A stretch of 64,000 bases of DNA from Bifidobacterium felsineum (GTDB taxonomy: Bacteria; Actinomycetota; Actinomycetes; Actinomycetales; Bifidobacteriaceae), in the NCBI RefSeq assembly GCF_002802915.1, contig NZ_PEBJ01000001.1, positions 372,001 to 436,000 on the forward strand, read 5' to 3'. Below are positions 1 through 11,010 of the stretch, one piece after another. The translations under genes were made by a program, and so were the position numbers. The stretch's first letter is position 1, and the number at the start of each line of letters is the position of its first letter. The notes beneath the pieces are model-generated. The model searched no databases. It was not told the DNA's origin and saw only the letters and a program-made list of their open reading frames with translations.

Positions 1-2047
<2,047 letters not shown>

Positions 2048-2088
2048 TTGAGCTACACGTCGTTAAAAGATTCAATCTGATATCTGAG

Positions 2089-2122
2089 GGGTGAATACCG
2101 GTACTTCGGTATTCACCCTTTT
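2089..2122 (+). terminator. Intrinsic terminator of rho
   Basis: A perfect 12-bp stem (arms 2089-2100 and 2107-2118, GGGTGAATACCG and its complement) with a 6-nt loop is followed by TTTT. It lies 42 bases after the rho stop codon. Confidence 0.85.
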
Positions 2123-2201
2123 GCGTAACGTGGAATGAAACGGTCCCGGTGGCAATGCAGGTACAAGGTACAGGAAAGATGTTCCGCGATAAGCCGGAGG
2201 G

Positions 2202-2408
2202 CTATCTGCTTTGCGAGGGGTATATTTGCGCGTTTGCGGGGGCCTATTCGCTTTGCAAGGGGTACCTGCCCGAGTATCAAGGCCTATAAATTGGCGAAAT
2301 GGCGATACGCGTGGGCGATGAATACTCGTAGTAAGTCCTACAGAGTACCCCTTGCAAAGCAGATAGATGTTTTCAATGTGCTCAATGTACCCCTTGCAAG
2401 GCAGATAG
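2202..2408. repeat. Four-unit intergenic repeat, two direct plus two inverted copies
   Basis: Four copies of a ~21-bp sequence, core TATCTGCTTTGCAAGGGGTA, lie at 2202-2222 (+), 2243-2265 (+), 2345-2366 (-) and 2387-2408 (-). Within each pair the copies are 41-42 bp apart, and the pairs face each other across about 80 bp. The same family with the same layout occurs at 56210-56413. It lies between the rho terminator and the chorismate mutase gene and contains no credible coding sequence. Function is unknown. Confidence 0.85.
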
Positions 2409-2462
2409 CTTCGATTCGACATCGATTGACCATGGAGAATGGCGCTTCGGGGGAGTATCCTC

Positions 2463-2858
2463 ATGATTATGAGCGAAACGAGCAGTGACTGGCAGAGGAC
2501 GACCATCGATTCCGCCCAAGCGGCGGCCCACCCGGAAACCGCGCAGGCGGTGGCGCGTATCAAGGCGCTTCGTCAATCCATCGACAATATCGATTCCGCG
2601 GTTATCTCCCTGCTTGCCGAGCGGTTCAAGACCACGTCACAGGTCGGTGTGCTCAAAGCCAATGCCGGATTCGCTCCCGAAGATATGAAGCGCGAGGATT
2701 ATCAAATTGAACGTCTTCACCGCATCGCGATCGATGCCGGTTTGGACCCGGAAATCGCCGAGAAATACCGCGAATTTGTGGTGACCGAGGCCAAAAAGCG
2801 TCACCAGCGCATCGCCGAGGCCGGTGGTGATCCGGGCGTACTCGACGTGTTCGCCTAG
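2463..2858 (+). CDS. Chorismate mutase (AroQ class)
   Basis: A small, all-helical protein of 131 residues that converts chorismate to prephenate, the branch step to phenylalanine and tyrosine. Family features are the helical core beginning ARIKALRQSIDNIDSAVISL, the LLAERFKTTSQVGVLKA segment with the catalytic Arg/Lys pattern, and the closing helix DPEIAEKYREFVVTEAKKRH. The chosen ATG is preceded by a strong GGGGGAG site about eight bases upstream; an earlier in-frame ATG at 2439 lacks one. The gene stands alone between the repeat cluster and an unrelated exported protein. Monofunctional mutases of this size are usual in actinobacteria. The exact physiological partner (DAHP synthase or prephenate dehydratase) cannot be told from here. 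Confidence 0.9.
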   Translation: MIMSETSSDWQRTTIDSAQAAAHPETAQAVARIKALRQSIDNIDSAVISLLAERFKTTSQVGVLKANAGFAPEDMKREDYQIERLHRIAIDAGLDPEIAEKYREFVVTEAKKRHQRIAEAGGDPGVLDVFA

Positions 2859-3076
2859 ATTATCGGTAAATGCGGATTGCCGTTGACGCTGTTGATATTG
2901 TCAGTTCTTTTGGCAGTGCTCCTCAGCGAATGAGTTCCCCGCCTCGGATGGGATGACCATTACTAGTTATTCGCAAGCATATTGCCTATATGGTGATGCC
3001 ATGATGTCGGCTAGATTGGTATGCGGCCTGAATGTTGGCGCATGGTGATGCGCACGAAAGAATTGGATTTACGGAT

Positions 3077-5011
3077 ATGAAGCTTACCGCTGCAGTGCTC
3101 AGTTGCGCCTTGTGCGTGGCCGGCTCTGCAGGTGGTGCATGGTTTTCCCGGCCTGAAGAACCCGATTATGCTGCCATGTTGAACGCGGCCGCCGATGTCT
3201 ATGCGGTGGCTGATTCCAAAGGCGAGCCCACACGATTGTATGCGGCAACGGCTCCCACCCAGGATTCGGTGGCTGCCGTACAGCGCATTCCCGCCTCCGC
3301 AGCGCAATTGCCGTGGAACATTAGCGTCAGCTATTCGTTGGATGGCCCAAACGTTTCCGCTGATGAGATTGCAAACGCCTCTGGGCTCGTGGGCGTACAT
3401 GTTACGGTTCGCCCGATGGGTGGGGCGAACCATGCGGCAAACCGCACCATGCCCGTTGCGGCATTTACTATTCCGACCCAAGTTGCCGACGATGTTTCCG
3501 CGGATAGCAACGTATCCGTCAGCACGCAGGATACCAATACGCTGATTGCAGCGGCCGGCCAAGCTGGAACGCCGCTGGAATTCAGCTGCTATATGAATGC
3601 CAAGCATTTCACAATGAGCTCCATCGCGCTCGCAGCGTTGCCATCTGCTATCGATGGCGATATCACTCAATTGACATCCACCGCATCCACCCTGGTCGAT
3701 TCGCTGACCGATGCCGGCTCCGGCGAGCACCAGCAGTTGATTAATCAGCTCAAGGCCTTGCGTGCCAACGAAGAACAGCTTGCTCAAACGGTGACCTCTG
3801 AACGCGCCGCCACGCATAAGCAGACATTCCAGAACTATATGGCTGCGTATGTAAGCTCATACACCACACATTTGTCTGGTTCCATCGGTACTTCCACGCA
3901 GTTGCCGGCACTGGTCGGCACGGCTGGCGAGCTTTCCGGCGATACGCCGCTCGCCCAAGCGGTGCTCGATTTGGCAAACGCGGTGAACAATGTGAGCGCA
4001 GCGCATATGCATGACGGTGCTGTGGACGCATTGGATGAGGTGATTCGTCGCATTCAGCAACAAGGGACCACAGGTCTGATTGATGACCTGACCAAGGAAG
4101 CCGCAGAGGAAGCCACCAAAGGAGCCAAACAGTATTCGGCAGGCCAAAGCCAGCTTTCCGCTGCGATGATTCCGTATTCGATGAAATACACGGATGTGTA
4201 CACGGCCAATCTCAGCGCTTTGACCGGCGGGACCTCCGCAAATGCCAGCGCCTACGCGCAGCAAGCCATCGGCGAGACCAATAGCAGTGATGAACTCAAG
4301 GATTCGCAAGCCAAGGTAGACGCTGCAATGGCTGCGCTCGCCACCGCATGCGAGCATACAGGTAAGTCGCAGGCGTTGAAGCAGATTCTGCTGCGATTTT
4401 CCAATCAGTTCGAGGGCGGCAGCATCACGTCTGCGAAAACGATGCAGAGCACATCTTCTGACTCTGCTGTGCATCTGCTCACGCAGGGTTTGGCGGATTC
4501 GCAGGCTGAGTCATTCTATGGGAAAGCCAAGGCGGCTCAAGCCAAGCGTAAGGCTGCTATCGCACGCAAGAAAGCGCAAGCTGCTCAGCAGCAGCAATCG
4601 CAGGATTCCAATGCTTCGTTGGTAGATGACACGATGTCGATGTCTGCCAGCGATGTGATGAGCTATGCGAACGGGCTGACTTCCGCGCTCGGCGGCGGCA
4701 AATCGGATAGTTCTGCTGGTGCCGGCTCCGGAAGCTCCGCAAGTACGAATACGACGGATGATGCTGCGGCAAGGCAGGGTACGGAGAAGGACGAAACCGA
4801 TGCGGCTCCAATCCTCTTCGGTTTCAGTCAAAGTGACTCCGGCGGCACATTGCTGACACATGATATGAGCACGCTGATTGCCGAAACGGTGGAAATTGGC
4901 GACGCGGGCCAGCTCATTGCCCAGGCTGTAAGCCGGCTGAACTTGGCTGCGGTTTCGCAGCGGTCATCGGCGCGCGCTTCCGCTTATCTTCTGGTGATCC
5001 CTACCGTGTGA
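3077..5011 (+). CDS. Large exported protein of unknown function
   Basis: I do not recognise this 644-residue protein with certainty. It begins with a signal-peptide-like segment (MKLTAAVLSCALCVAGSAGG), so export is likely; an upstream in-frame ATG at 3032 would bury that signal. The N-terminal domain contains LPWNISVSYSLDGPNVSADEI, which resembles from memory the extracellular domain of YhgE/Pip-type membrane proteins, but that is a weak hint. The middle is helical and Ala/Gln-rich. Near residues 480-510 is a strongly basic Lys/Ala/Gln stretch, followed by a Ser/Gly/Thr-rich low-complexity linker. I see no sorting signal and no C-terminal membrane segment, so it may be secreted or held by its N-terminal segment. 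It is monocistronic by spacing. Function is unassigned. Confidence 0.75.
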   Translation: MKLTAAVLSCALCVAGSAGGAWFSRPEEPDYAAMLNAAADVYAVADSKGEPTRLYAATAPTQDSVAAVQRIPASAAQLPWNISVSYSLDGPNVSADEIANASGLVGVHVTVRPMGGANHAANRTMPVAAFTIPTQVADDVSADSNVSVSTQDTNTLIAAAGQAGTPLEFSCYMNAKHFTMSSIALAALPSAIDGDITQLTSTASTLVDSLTDAGSGEHQQLINQLKALRANEEQLAQTVTSERAATHKQTFQNYMAAYVSSYTTHLSGSIGTSTQLPALVGTAGELSGDTPLAQAVLDLANAVNNVSAAHMHDGAVDALDEVIRRIQQQGTTGLIDDLTKEAAEEATKGAKQYSAGQSQLSAAMIPYSMKYTDVYTANLSALTGGTSANASAYAQQAIGETNSSDELKDSQAKVDAAMAALATACEHTGKSQALKQILLRFSNQFEGGSITSAKTMQSTSSDSAVHLLTQGLADSQAESFYGKAKAAQAKRKAAIARKKAQAAQQQQSQDSNASLVDDTMSMSASDVMSYANGLTSALGGGKSDSSAGAGSGSSASTNTTDDAAARQGTEKDETDAAPILFGFSQSDSGGTLLTHDMSTLIAETVEIGDAGQLIAQAVSRLNLAAVSQRSSARASAYLLVIPTV

Positions 5012-5422
5012 ATGTGATTTATTTCGCACGCGCCCAATCGCTGGAGTGACGCTTCAGATATGGCCGTAGCCCGTTAATCGCCCACAATGGCAGGTTAGCC
5101 ACCCATGACTACCTCGGTTACCCCCACCAAAATGTGGGAGTCACACACATATTAGGATCCAAAAATGTGGGAGTTGGTGTTGGGCCTAAGTATGAAGGAG
5201 CTTTTTCTCTTCACGCGCTGTATCTCTTTCTGCGGTGAATTGGACACATTGCGTATCATATATTGGGCTTAGTGGCACCCCTTGAACTTCATAACGGGGG
5301 TATCTGTGGCAATTAACGGGGCATTGCCCTAAACTGCCGAACAGAGTGCCGAAGGGGTCGTAAGGATGTGTCGGCGATTCCAACGGCAGGGGAATTGGGT
5401 TTGAGAGCCTGAGGAGAATGCT
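5012..5422. promoter_or_regulatory. Leader region upstream of the pilus adhesin with paired direct repeats
   Basis: This 411-base non-coding stretch holds two identical 13-bp direct repeats, AAAATGTGGGAGT, at 5129-5141 and 5162-5174. Their 33-bp spacing is about three helical turns, as expected for a regulator bound twice on one face. The first copy also forms a small inverted repeat with the preceding CCCCCACC. A good ribosome-binding site (GAGGAG) sits just before the ATG at 5423. No convincing gene is present; a 65-codon minus-strand frame at 5186-5383 has no supporting features. The regulator is unknown. Confidence 0.45.
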
Positions 5423-8277
5423 ATGCGTCGGATAAAGAATAATTCCATTGGGGGGGGGTATTCTCCAAGCTAACTAGTCGTGTCGTGGCCGGTCTGGTCG
5501 CTGGCGCGATGCTGTTCGTGGGGGTGCCGATTGCCTCGGCTGTGGAGACTGCGCCGCAATCTGATTCATCTGAAACGTTGCGCCAAAGCCGTGCATCGAA
5601 CAATGTAGTTGAGTGCAAGCCGGGCGACCAGTTCGAGTGGGGTGGCGAAAGTGTGCTTTCAGCGGATGCAAGTGTATCCACGTACTCGGGCAAAAACATG
5701 TACGTCGGTCTGCCTCCGGCGAGTGAACACACCAATGCAGGCAATGGCAAGTTTCAGGCCGGTGATCGTTCGTATGTGGCCGAGATTGAAGGCGTGACCG
5801 TAGTAGACAATGCGCTGACGGGCAATCAAGGTATCAGAGTAGGAAGTGTGGCTTGGGGATCGGGCCATCCGGCTCCAAGCGGCAAGACCGCTTTGGCGGT
5901 TGGCCGCGCCGCTGATGCTGTGGATTGGCCGTTTTATCTGTTTGGCTCAAACGGAACTATCGGCAGGTTTAACTCCGGCATCAGTGGAACCAATTGGCTA
6001 GCTGTAAATGCAGTAGATGGTGGCACCGTTACGGTGTCTGGCGAATCGGATGATGAGAAGGCACGTGCCGCAGCTCTGGGCAATGTGAACGGTGTCAATT
6101 ATTACAAATTCCAGAATACGTTGAAGTCCATGGCTGACGGTTTCCAGAATACAACTCCGACTTCCGGCGTGGTGTATGACAATGTGAACTTTGGCAAGGT
6201 TGATGTGCAGCAGAGCATCGCTTCCGAAGTCGTCAAGTGGGTGCAAGGCAACGATTTAGCGCGTTACGACGCTGGTAAGAACGACAACGGCACGTACGAC
6301 GAGAACGGCGACGGCATCAGCAAGATTCAGAGCACGGTAAATGGGCAGACGATATGGGCTCGTTATACCAAGTTGAAGCTCCATGAGGGCAAGGTCACGT
6401 TCACCGGTGACGGCAACGCGAAGAACACGCTTCAGGTGTTCAGCTTGGATATGTCCAAGGTGAACGAAGCGATGTCCAAGTACGGCTGGACCGGCGTCTA
6501 CTACGATTTCGAGAACATTCCTGAAGGCGCCTCCGTGCTGGTCAACGTGAAAGGCGCTGACAGCAAGGGTGATTTGACGGTGAACACCGGCTGGCAGTTC
6601 GGCTGGAACGGCACTGATGTCGGTCAGGGGTACTTCAACACTGAGACGGCGAAGGGTTTCGCTACCGCGTCCCAGTCGATTATGTGGAATTTCGAGGATG
6701 ACGTGGATGGTTCCTTGGTCATCCATAACGGCGATAAGTGGGCTCCGTTCCCGGATGCGATGAAGGATGGTGTGCTCAAGGACTATCCGGAGTCTAAGAA
6801 CCATGGCGATAGCGCTGCGACCCTGCCGGGCAGCATCCTTGCCGCGCACGCGACCGAGCTTCAGGATTGGGTGAGCACGAACGGCCGTCTGTTTTCCAAT
6901 GGAGACCTATGGCTATCCGAGGCATATCCGTATAAGGATATCCGCTCTGATGGAGACCACGGTTACGGCATCGGTTTAGGTCTGGAACATCACAACTTCC
7001 CATGGACCGGTAATGCGATTACCTCTTGCCCGACGAGTGGTGGTGTGGAATGGAGCAAGACCGATACGAGTGGTCAGGCGCTTTCCGGGTCCGCGTGGAA
7101 GATTACGAAGGACGAGGCCGGCCAGGATGTGGCTGTTGACGGAATCGTGGATAACGGCGCTCATGACGCCGATGCGCTTCCGGGCAGCCTGCAGGTGACC
7201 GGTCTGAGCGCGGGGACGTATTACCTTATCGAGACGAAGGCCCCGGACGGGTATGCGTTGGATTCGACGGCGCGGCAATTCACGGTCACGTCGGGCGGTC
7301 TGGCCAAGGTCAATAACAGTAAGCCCATCCAAAACACCCGCCAGACCGGTGCCGTCGCATGGAATAAGACCGATACGAAGAATCAGGTTATTACCTCGTC
7401 TCCATCGACATGGCATATACAGGGTGCCGAGACCAAGACAAACACGATTGATGTGACGGTTACGGATCGGTTCTCCGATTCCGATGCCAAGGATGACGCC
7501 ACGTACTTCGATGCCAATACGTTGCCAGGTGAGATTCGCGTGGAGAATCTGCCTACCGGTAAGTATCAGCTCACGGAAACGAAGGCTCCGGATGGGTATA
7601 CGAAGACCGATGTGACGTATGAGTTCACGATTGAGGCGGGTCGTGATGGTAGCAATCCGGTCGGAATCCGGGCGGAAGGTGCCAGCGATACGACGGATAG
7701 CGTTGCGAACACGCCAAAAAACGTGAGTATCGAATGGTCGAAGAAAAATGGCTTGGGTTTGGACGGTATTTTATTGCCGGGTGCTGAATGGACGTTCACA
7801 CAGACTGGTGCGTCCGCCGGCAGTGCTCCGTTCAGCTGCACGGTCACTGATAAGGGTGCACTAGGGGCAGTTCAGGGTTCTTGCAAGGACGAAGATGACA
7901 CTGCGGGCCAGTTCAAGATCACGTTTACGCCGAACAAGGTCGTGACTGATATTCGACATCCTTTGACTTATGAGTTGGTGGAGACGAAGGCTCCTGATGG
8001 TTATCAGCAAGTTAGCAAGCCGTATCAGGTGAACGTCTGGTTCGACAAGAATCGCGGAACTGATGGCGAATGGGTATTCCACTGGAGTGATTTGTCCGGC
8101 GAAGGACCAATCACAATCGTCAACAAGCGTATACCGATATCGGCCTTGCCGTTGACCGGTGGCCGTGGGACCGCGCGCAGCTGGATTCTCGCGGGCGGCG
8201 GACTGGCGTTGTTCATCGTCGTGGCCGGTGCCGTCTGGCACGAGTGGCGCAAGCGCAGGGAGGAGCTGCTGCTGTGA
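5423..8277 (+). CDS. Phase-variable sortase-dependent pilus adhesin/tip subunit, OFF (frameshifted) here
   Basis: Cell-wall pilus subunit. Translation from the ATG at 5423, which has a GAGGAG site, reads through nine Gs at 5450-5458 and stops after 16 residues (MRRIKNNSIGGGYSPS). Adding one G, or removing two, joins this start to the long frame and gives a 951-residue protein. That protein has a classic signal peptide, basic MRRIKNN then SRVVAGLVAGAMLFVG, cleaved near ASA. The mature part has a choice-of-anchor-A-like adhesin domain. Three SpaA/Cna-B domains begin near residues 538, 642 and 767, each with the E-box ETKAPDGY (about 602, 719, 853). Then come LPLTG (about 909), a membrane helix and the tail WRKRREELLL. 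In the sequence as given only a GTG-started product lacking the signal's basic end (from 5485) could be made. The gene is intact otherwise, so it is a switch or a sequencing artefact, not a decayed gene. Confidence 0.88.
5450..5458 (+). repeat. Poly-G tract (G9) in the adhesin signal-peptide codons
   Basis: Nine consecutive Gs fall at codons 10-12 of the adhesin gene. G10 or G7 puts the gene in frame. G9 ends at a TAA 16 codons in, and G8 ends at a TAG a codon later. This is the expected arrangement for slipped-strand ON/OFF switching; such G tracts have been reported for bifidobacterial sortase-dependent pili. Confidence 0.9.
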
Positions 8278-8730
8278 GGCATAGCCTCGGCTTCGGCCTT
8301 GGCTCCCTCATCAGAGGGAGCCAGGAACAATCCCTGGGCTTGGCCCCCTCTGATGGGACATTGCCGTGAAGCAAACAGCAGAGCTGTTTGTAGGCAATGT
8401 GTGAGACGACAGTCGAGCCAACAAGAGAGGCGAACGAAGTTCGTCCTTAATTGCTGGACGAGCTCCCGGCGGAAGCCGGGTGGGGGAGAGAAGCAAAAAG
8501 AACAGTCGGGCGCAGCCCATCTGGTTCATAACTGAACAGAAATAAAAGACTTCCCGTCGTATGAGGTGTGTTTTGCGGCGGGGTGCATGAGGACCGGGCG
8601 GCGGCGTGGTTCACGCCAATGATTCGACGCCGTTGCCCGGGGTGATTGCAGTTGGTATTAACCACAACCAGCCTCCAGTCTACCGGTGTAGGAAGCCGGC
8701 CAAGGGGGCGGAGAAAGGAATGGATCTCTG
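8278..8730. other. Pilus intergenic region with hairpins and repeat remnants
   Basis: This 453-base gap between adhesin and major pilin has no credible gene. A 9-bp perfect hairpin (GGCTCCCTC at 8301-8309, complement at 8314-8322) could attenuate or end the adhesin transcript, but no T run follows. A related GGCCCCCTCTGATGGGAC segment follows at about 8343. The stretch at about 8461-8490 (CCCGGCGGAAGCCGGG) forms another short stem. These look like remnants of dispersed bifidobacterial repeats. The major-pilin promoter probably lies in the last 150 bases. Confidence 0.5.
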
Positions 8731-10410
8731 ATGAAGGGTTCATTGTTGAAGAAGGGGTTCGCCGCCCTTGCCGCCTTCGCGGTCGGTGTGAGCGGCCTGG
8801 CCCTAGGCGTTTCGACCGCCAATGCGGCGGTGTCGTTGCCGACGACCAAGACGATTACGTTGAACGCCGAGGACGCGGCCCAGTTCACGGGTCATACGTT
8901 CAAGGCCGTGAAGATCGCCGATTACACCGCCAACAACGGTGTCGCCGGCGTGAAGACTGTGGACGCTTACGAGAGCGAGGTGACCGATGCTTTGTCGGAC
9001 GCCGGCGCGACCGTGCCGCAGGGCAAGGATCCGCTGCAGTGGGCTTTGGAGACCCCGGGCACCCTGGACCAGTCCGGCGACAGCGCCTCGAAGTATACAG
9101 GTAAGACCCGTCTGTTCGCGGATGCGCTGGCCAAGGACGCCACGGTCGCTGGTGGGCTGCAGGCCGTGACCCTTCAGGACGTACAGGGCAGCGACAGGCA
9201 GAAGACCATCGAGCTGCCTAGCGTCGGCCTGTACCTGATCGTGGATGATGCCGCCGTGGCCTCGACCACTACGGTCAAAGGCTCCACACGTTCCCTGGCC
9301 ATCGTCGTGGGCACCCCGTGGACCACCACCGAGGGCTCGACCCAGACGGTCCTGTCCCAGGGCGAGGTCGATATGAAGAACACGTTGCCCACCATCGACA
9401 AGGTGATTGTGAAGGACGGTCAGGAGACCGATACCGACAAGGTCTCTGTGGGCGACAAGGTCCTCTACCGGCTCAAGGGCACGGTGCCGAACTACACGGG
9501 CTATACCACCTACACGTACAAGATGATCGATACCCTCTCCAAGGGCCTGACCTTCGTCAACGAGGCCGGCGACAAGCCCGTCGTGAAGATCGGCACGAAG
9601 ACCCTCGAGGAGAACAAGGACTACACCGTGACCGTGAAGGACCGCGACGCCAGCAAGCAGCAGGTCGTCGAGATCGACTTCACCGACTTCGTCAAGAGCA
9701 AGCCGAGCATCGGCGAGGCCATCACCGTCGAGTACCACGCGTTGTTGAACGACGACGCCGTGATCCGCAGCACGGGCAACCCGAACGACGTGAAGCTCGA
9801 GTACTCCAACAACCCGTACGACGACAGCAAGCATGACACCACGCCTCCGGTCGATCCGAAGGTCTACACCTACGACTTCAACTTCAAGAAGGTCGACAAG
9901 GAAGGCAACGGCATCTCCGACGCCAAGTTCAAGGTGTACCCGGGCAACAACGCCGACCCGAACACGGCCACCGCGCTGAAGTTCACCGGCTCCAACGGCA
10001 CGTGGACGAAGGCCACCGCCTCCGCCACGGGCGCCAAGGATGAGCTGACCTCCGACGCTTCGGGTCACTTCACCCTGAAGGGCTTCGGCCCTGGCACGTA
10101 CACCGTGTACGAGTCCGGCATCCCGACCGGCTACGCCCAGGTGCGCGCGAAGTTTACCGTCACCATCGATGACAACGGTAACGCCTCCTTCGCTGATAAC
10201 AGCGGTCTCGGCCTGGTCAAGGCGAATGATACCGTCAAGGACAACGGCGTGACGTACCAGAAGGTCCTCAACGTGAAGAACCTGACCCAGCTGCCTCTGA
10301 CCGGTGCCGCCGGCACCGCCCTGTTCACTGTGATCGCCGTGCTCCTCGCGGGCGCAGCCGCCACCGTGTTCGCCAAGAGCCGCCGCACCAGCAAGGCCCT
10401 CCAAGCCTGA
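8731..10410 (+). CDS. Major pilin subunit, SpaH/FimA type, LPLTG-anchored
   Basis: Backbone subunit of a sortase-assembled pilus, 559 residues. It begins with a Lys-containing signal peptide (MKGSLLKKGFAALAAFAVGV, cleavage near ANA/AVS). The N-terminal pilin domain (residues about 35-200) is followed by an isopeptide-type domain (TYKMIDTLSKGLTF). The C-terminal Cna-B domain starts near residue 380 (YDFNFKKVDKEGNGISDAKF) and has the E-box-like YTVYES. LPLTG begins at residue 521, followed by a membrane helix and the tail KSRRTSKALQA. A canonical YPK pilin motif is not clear; the Lys in VDPKVYTYDF (about 376) is a candidate for the cross-linking lysine. A GGAGAAAGGA site precedes the ATG, and an intrinsic terminator closes the unit. 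Unlike the adhesin gene it has no homopolymer tract. No sortase gene follows. Confidence 0.9.
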   Translation: MKGSLLKKGFAALAAFAVGVSGLALGVSTANAAVSLPTTKTITLNAEDAAQFTGHTFKAVKIADYTANNGVAGVKTVDAYESEVTDALSDAGATVPQGKDPLQWALETPGTLDQSGDSASKYTGKTRLFADALAKDATVAGGLQAVTLQDVQGSDRQKTIELPSVGLYLIVDDAAVASTTTVKGSTRSLAIVVGTPWTTTEGSTQTVLSQGEVDMKNTLPTIDKVIVKDGQETDTDKVSVGDKVLYRLKGTVPNYTGYTTYTYKMIDTLSKGLTFVNEAGDKPVVKIGTKTLEENKDYTVTVKDRDASKQQVVEIDFTDFVKSKPSIGEAITVEYHALLNDDAVIRSTGNPNDVKLEYSNNPYDDSKHDTTPPVDPKVYTYDFNFKKVDKEGNGISDAKFKVYPGNNADPNTATALKFTGSNGTWTKATASATGAKDELTSDASGHFTLKGFGPGTYTVYESGIPTGYAQVRAKFTVTIDDNGNASFADNSGLGLVKANDTVKDNGVTYQKVLNVKNLTQLPLTGAAGTALFTVIAVLLAGAAATVFAKSRRTSKALQA

Positions 10411-10467
10411 AAGGTTGGCAATTGTTCATGAGGAACGGCCTGTGGGCTGAATTCTGAACAAGTAATG

Positions 10468-10499
10468 AGTGGGCCTGTTGCAAAACAGGCCCACTTTCT
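10468..10499 (+). terminator. Terminator of the pilin gene
   Basis: A 12-bp perfect stem, AGTGGGCCTGTT (10468-10479) with its complement at 10484-10495, is followed by TTCTT. It separates the pilin from the small downstream gene and argues that the latter starts at 10519. Confidence 0.85.
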
Positions 10500-10518
10500 T
10501 ATCTTTTGGAGTTTTGTT

Positions 10519-10929
10519 ATGACTCACGGGAAAGTGTTGTTTGATGAGGGACAGGTGCGGTATTTGAATACGTTGCCGGCAGTGAGGCATGCAACGCATA
10601 ACCGCATCACCTATGAGCAGGAGTTCAAAGTGGAATGCCTGCGTCGGGACCGTGTGGGCGAATCTCCCACGGAAATGTTCAAACAGGCCGGCTTGCCGCC
10701 GGCATTAGTGGGCTCCAAGCGCATTGAGCGCAGCTTCTCTCGCTGGCGCAGCGACCCAAACCTGAACAAGATTGTGGATGCCACTGTAGGCGAACATCGT
10801 GATTTCACGCCCGTTGCGGCCGACGCTGACCCGCGAGATGCACTTATTCGAGAGCAGGCATTACGCATTATGAATCTTGAGCAGGAATCGCGCCGCCTGC
10901 GCGCCCGTAGCGGCCTCGACGCTGTATAG
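10519..10929 (+). CDS. Small HTH-domain protein, possibly transposase-related
   Basis: A 136-residue protein starting at the ATG with TTGGAG seven bases upstream; the longer frame from 10465 would run through the terminator hairpin. The core NRITYEQEFKVECLRRDRVGESPTEMFKQAGLPPALVGSKRIERSFSRWR matches in style a family of short HTH proteins in Firmicutes and bifidobacteria. That family resembles the helix-turn-helix half of IS3-type transposases: a basic start, then a 'spacing-and-resetting' helix, GxKRIxxxxxRW. The C-terminus (residues about 105-130) is a short heptad-like helix, ALIREQALRIMNLEQESRR, as in OrfA coiled coils. There is no OrfB partner or inverted repeat nearby, so it is either a stand-alone DNA-binding protein or a relic. 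Its function is unproven. Confidence 0.65.
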   Translation: MTHGKVLFDEGQVRYLNTLPAVRHATHNRITYEQEFKVECLRRDRVGESPTEMFKQAGLPPALVGSKRIERSFSRWRSDPNLNKIVDATVGEHRDFTPVAADADPRDALIREQALRIMNLEQESRRLRARSGLDAV

Positions 10930-11010
10930 GACACCAAGCTTAGATGTGGATCCATCTATGGCAGATGGAACTGTAATGAAATTCCTCCAAGAAACGGTCG
11001 TTGAGGACGG

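Noticed and set aside
2202..2408. CRISPR array
   Set aside because: Only four copies, two of them inverted, no cas genes anywhere in the window.
5186..5383. 65-codon minus-strand frame in the pilus leader
   Set aside because: No ribosome site or recognisable features; it lies in a probable regulatory region.
5485..8277. Treating the adhesin as an ordinary gene starting at GTG 5485
   Set aside because: That start has no ribosome site and cuts off the basic end of an otherwise ideal signal peptide; the upstream ATG with the G tract explains both.
8803..10404. 533-codon minus-strand frame over the major pilin
   Set aside because: It mirrors the pilin exactly; the pilin has signal peptide, Cna-B domain and LPLTG.
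10519..10929. Complete insertion sequence
   Set aside because: No OrfB with a DDE domain, no terminal inverted repeats and no target duplication.
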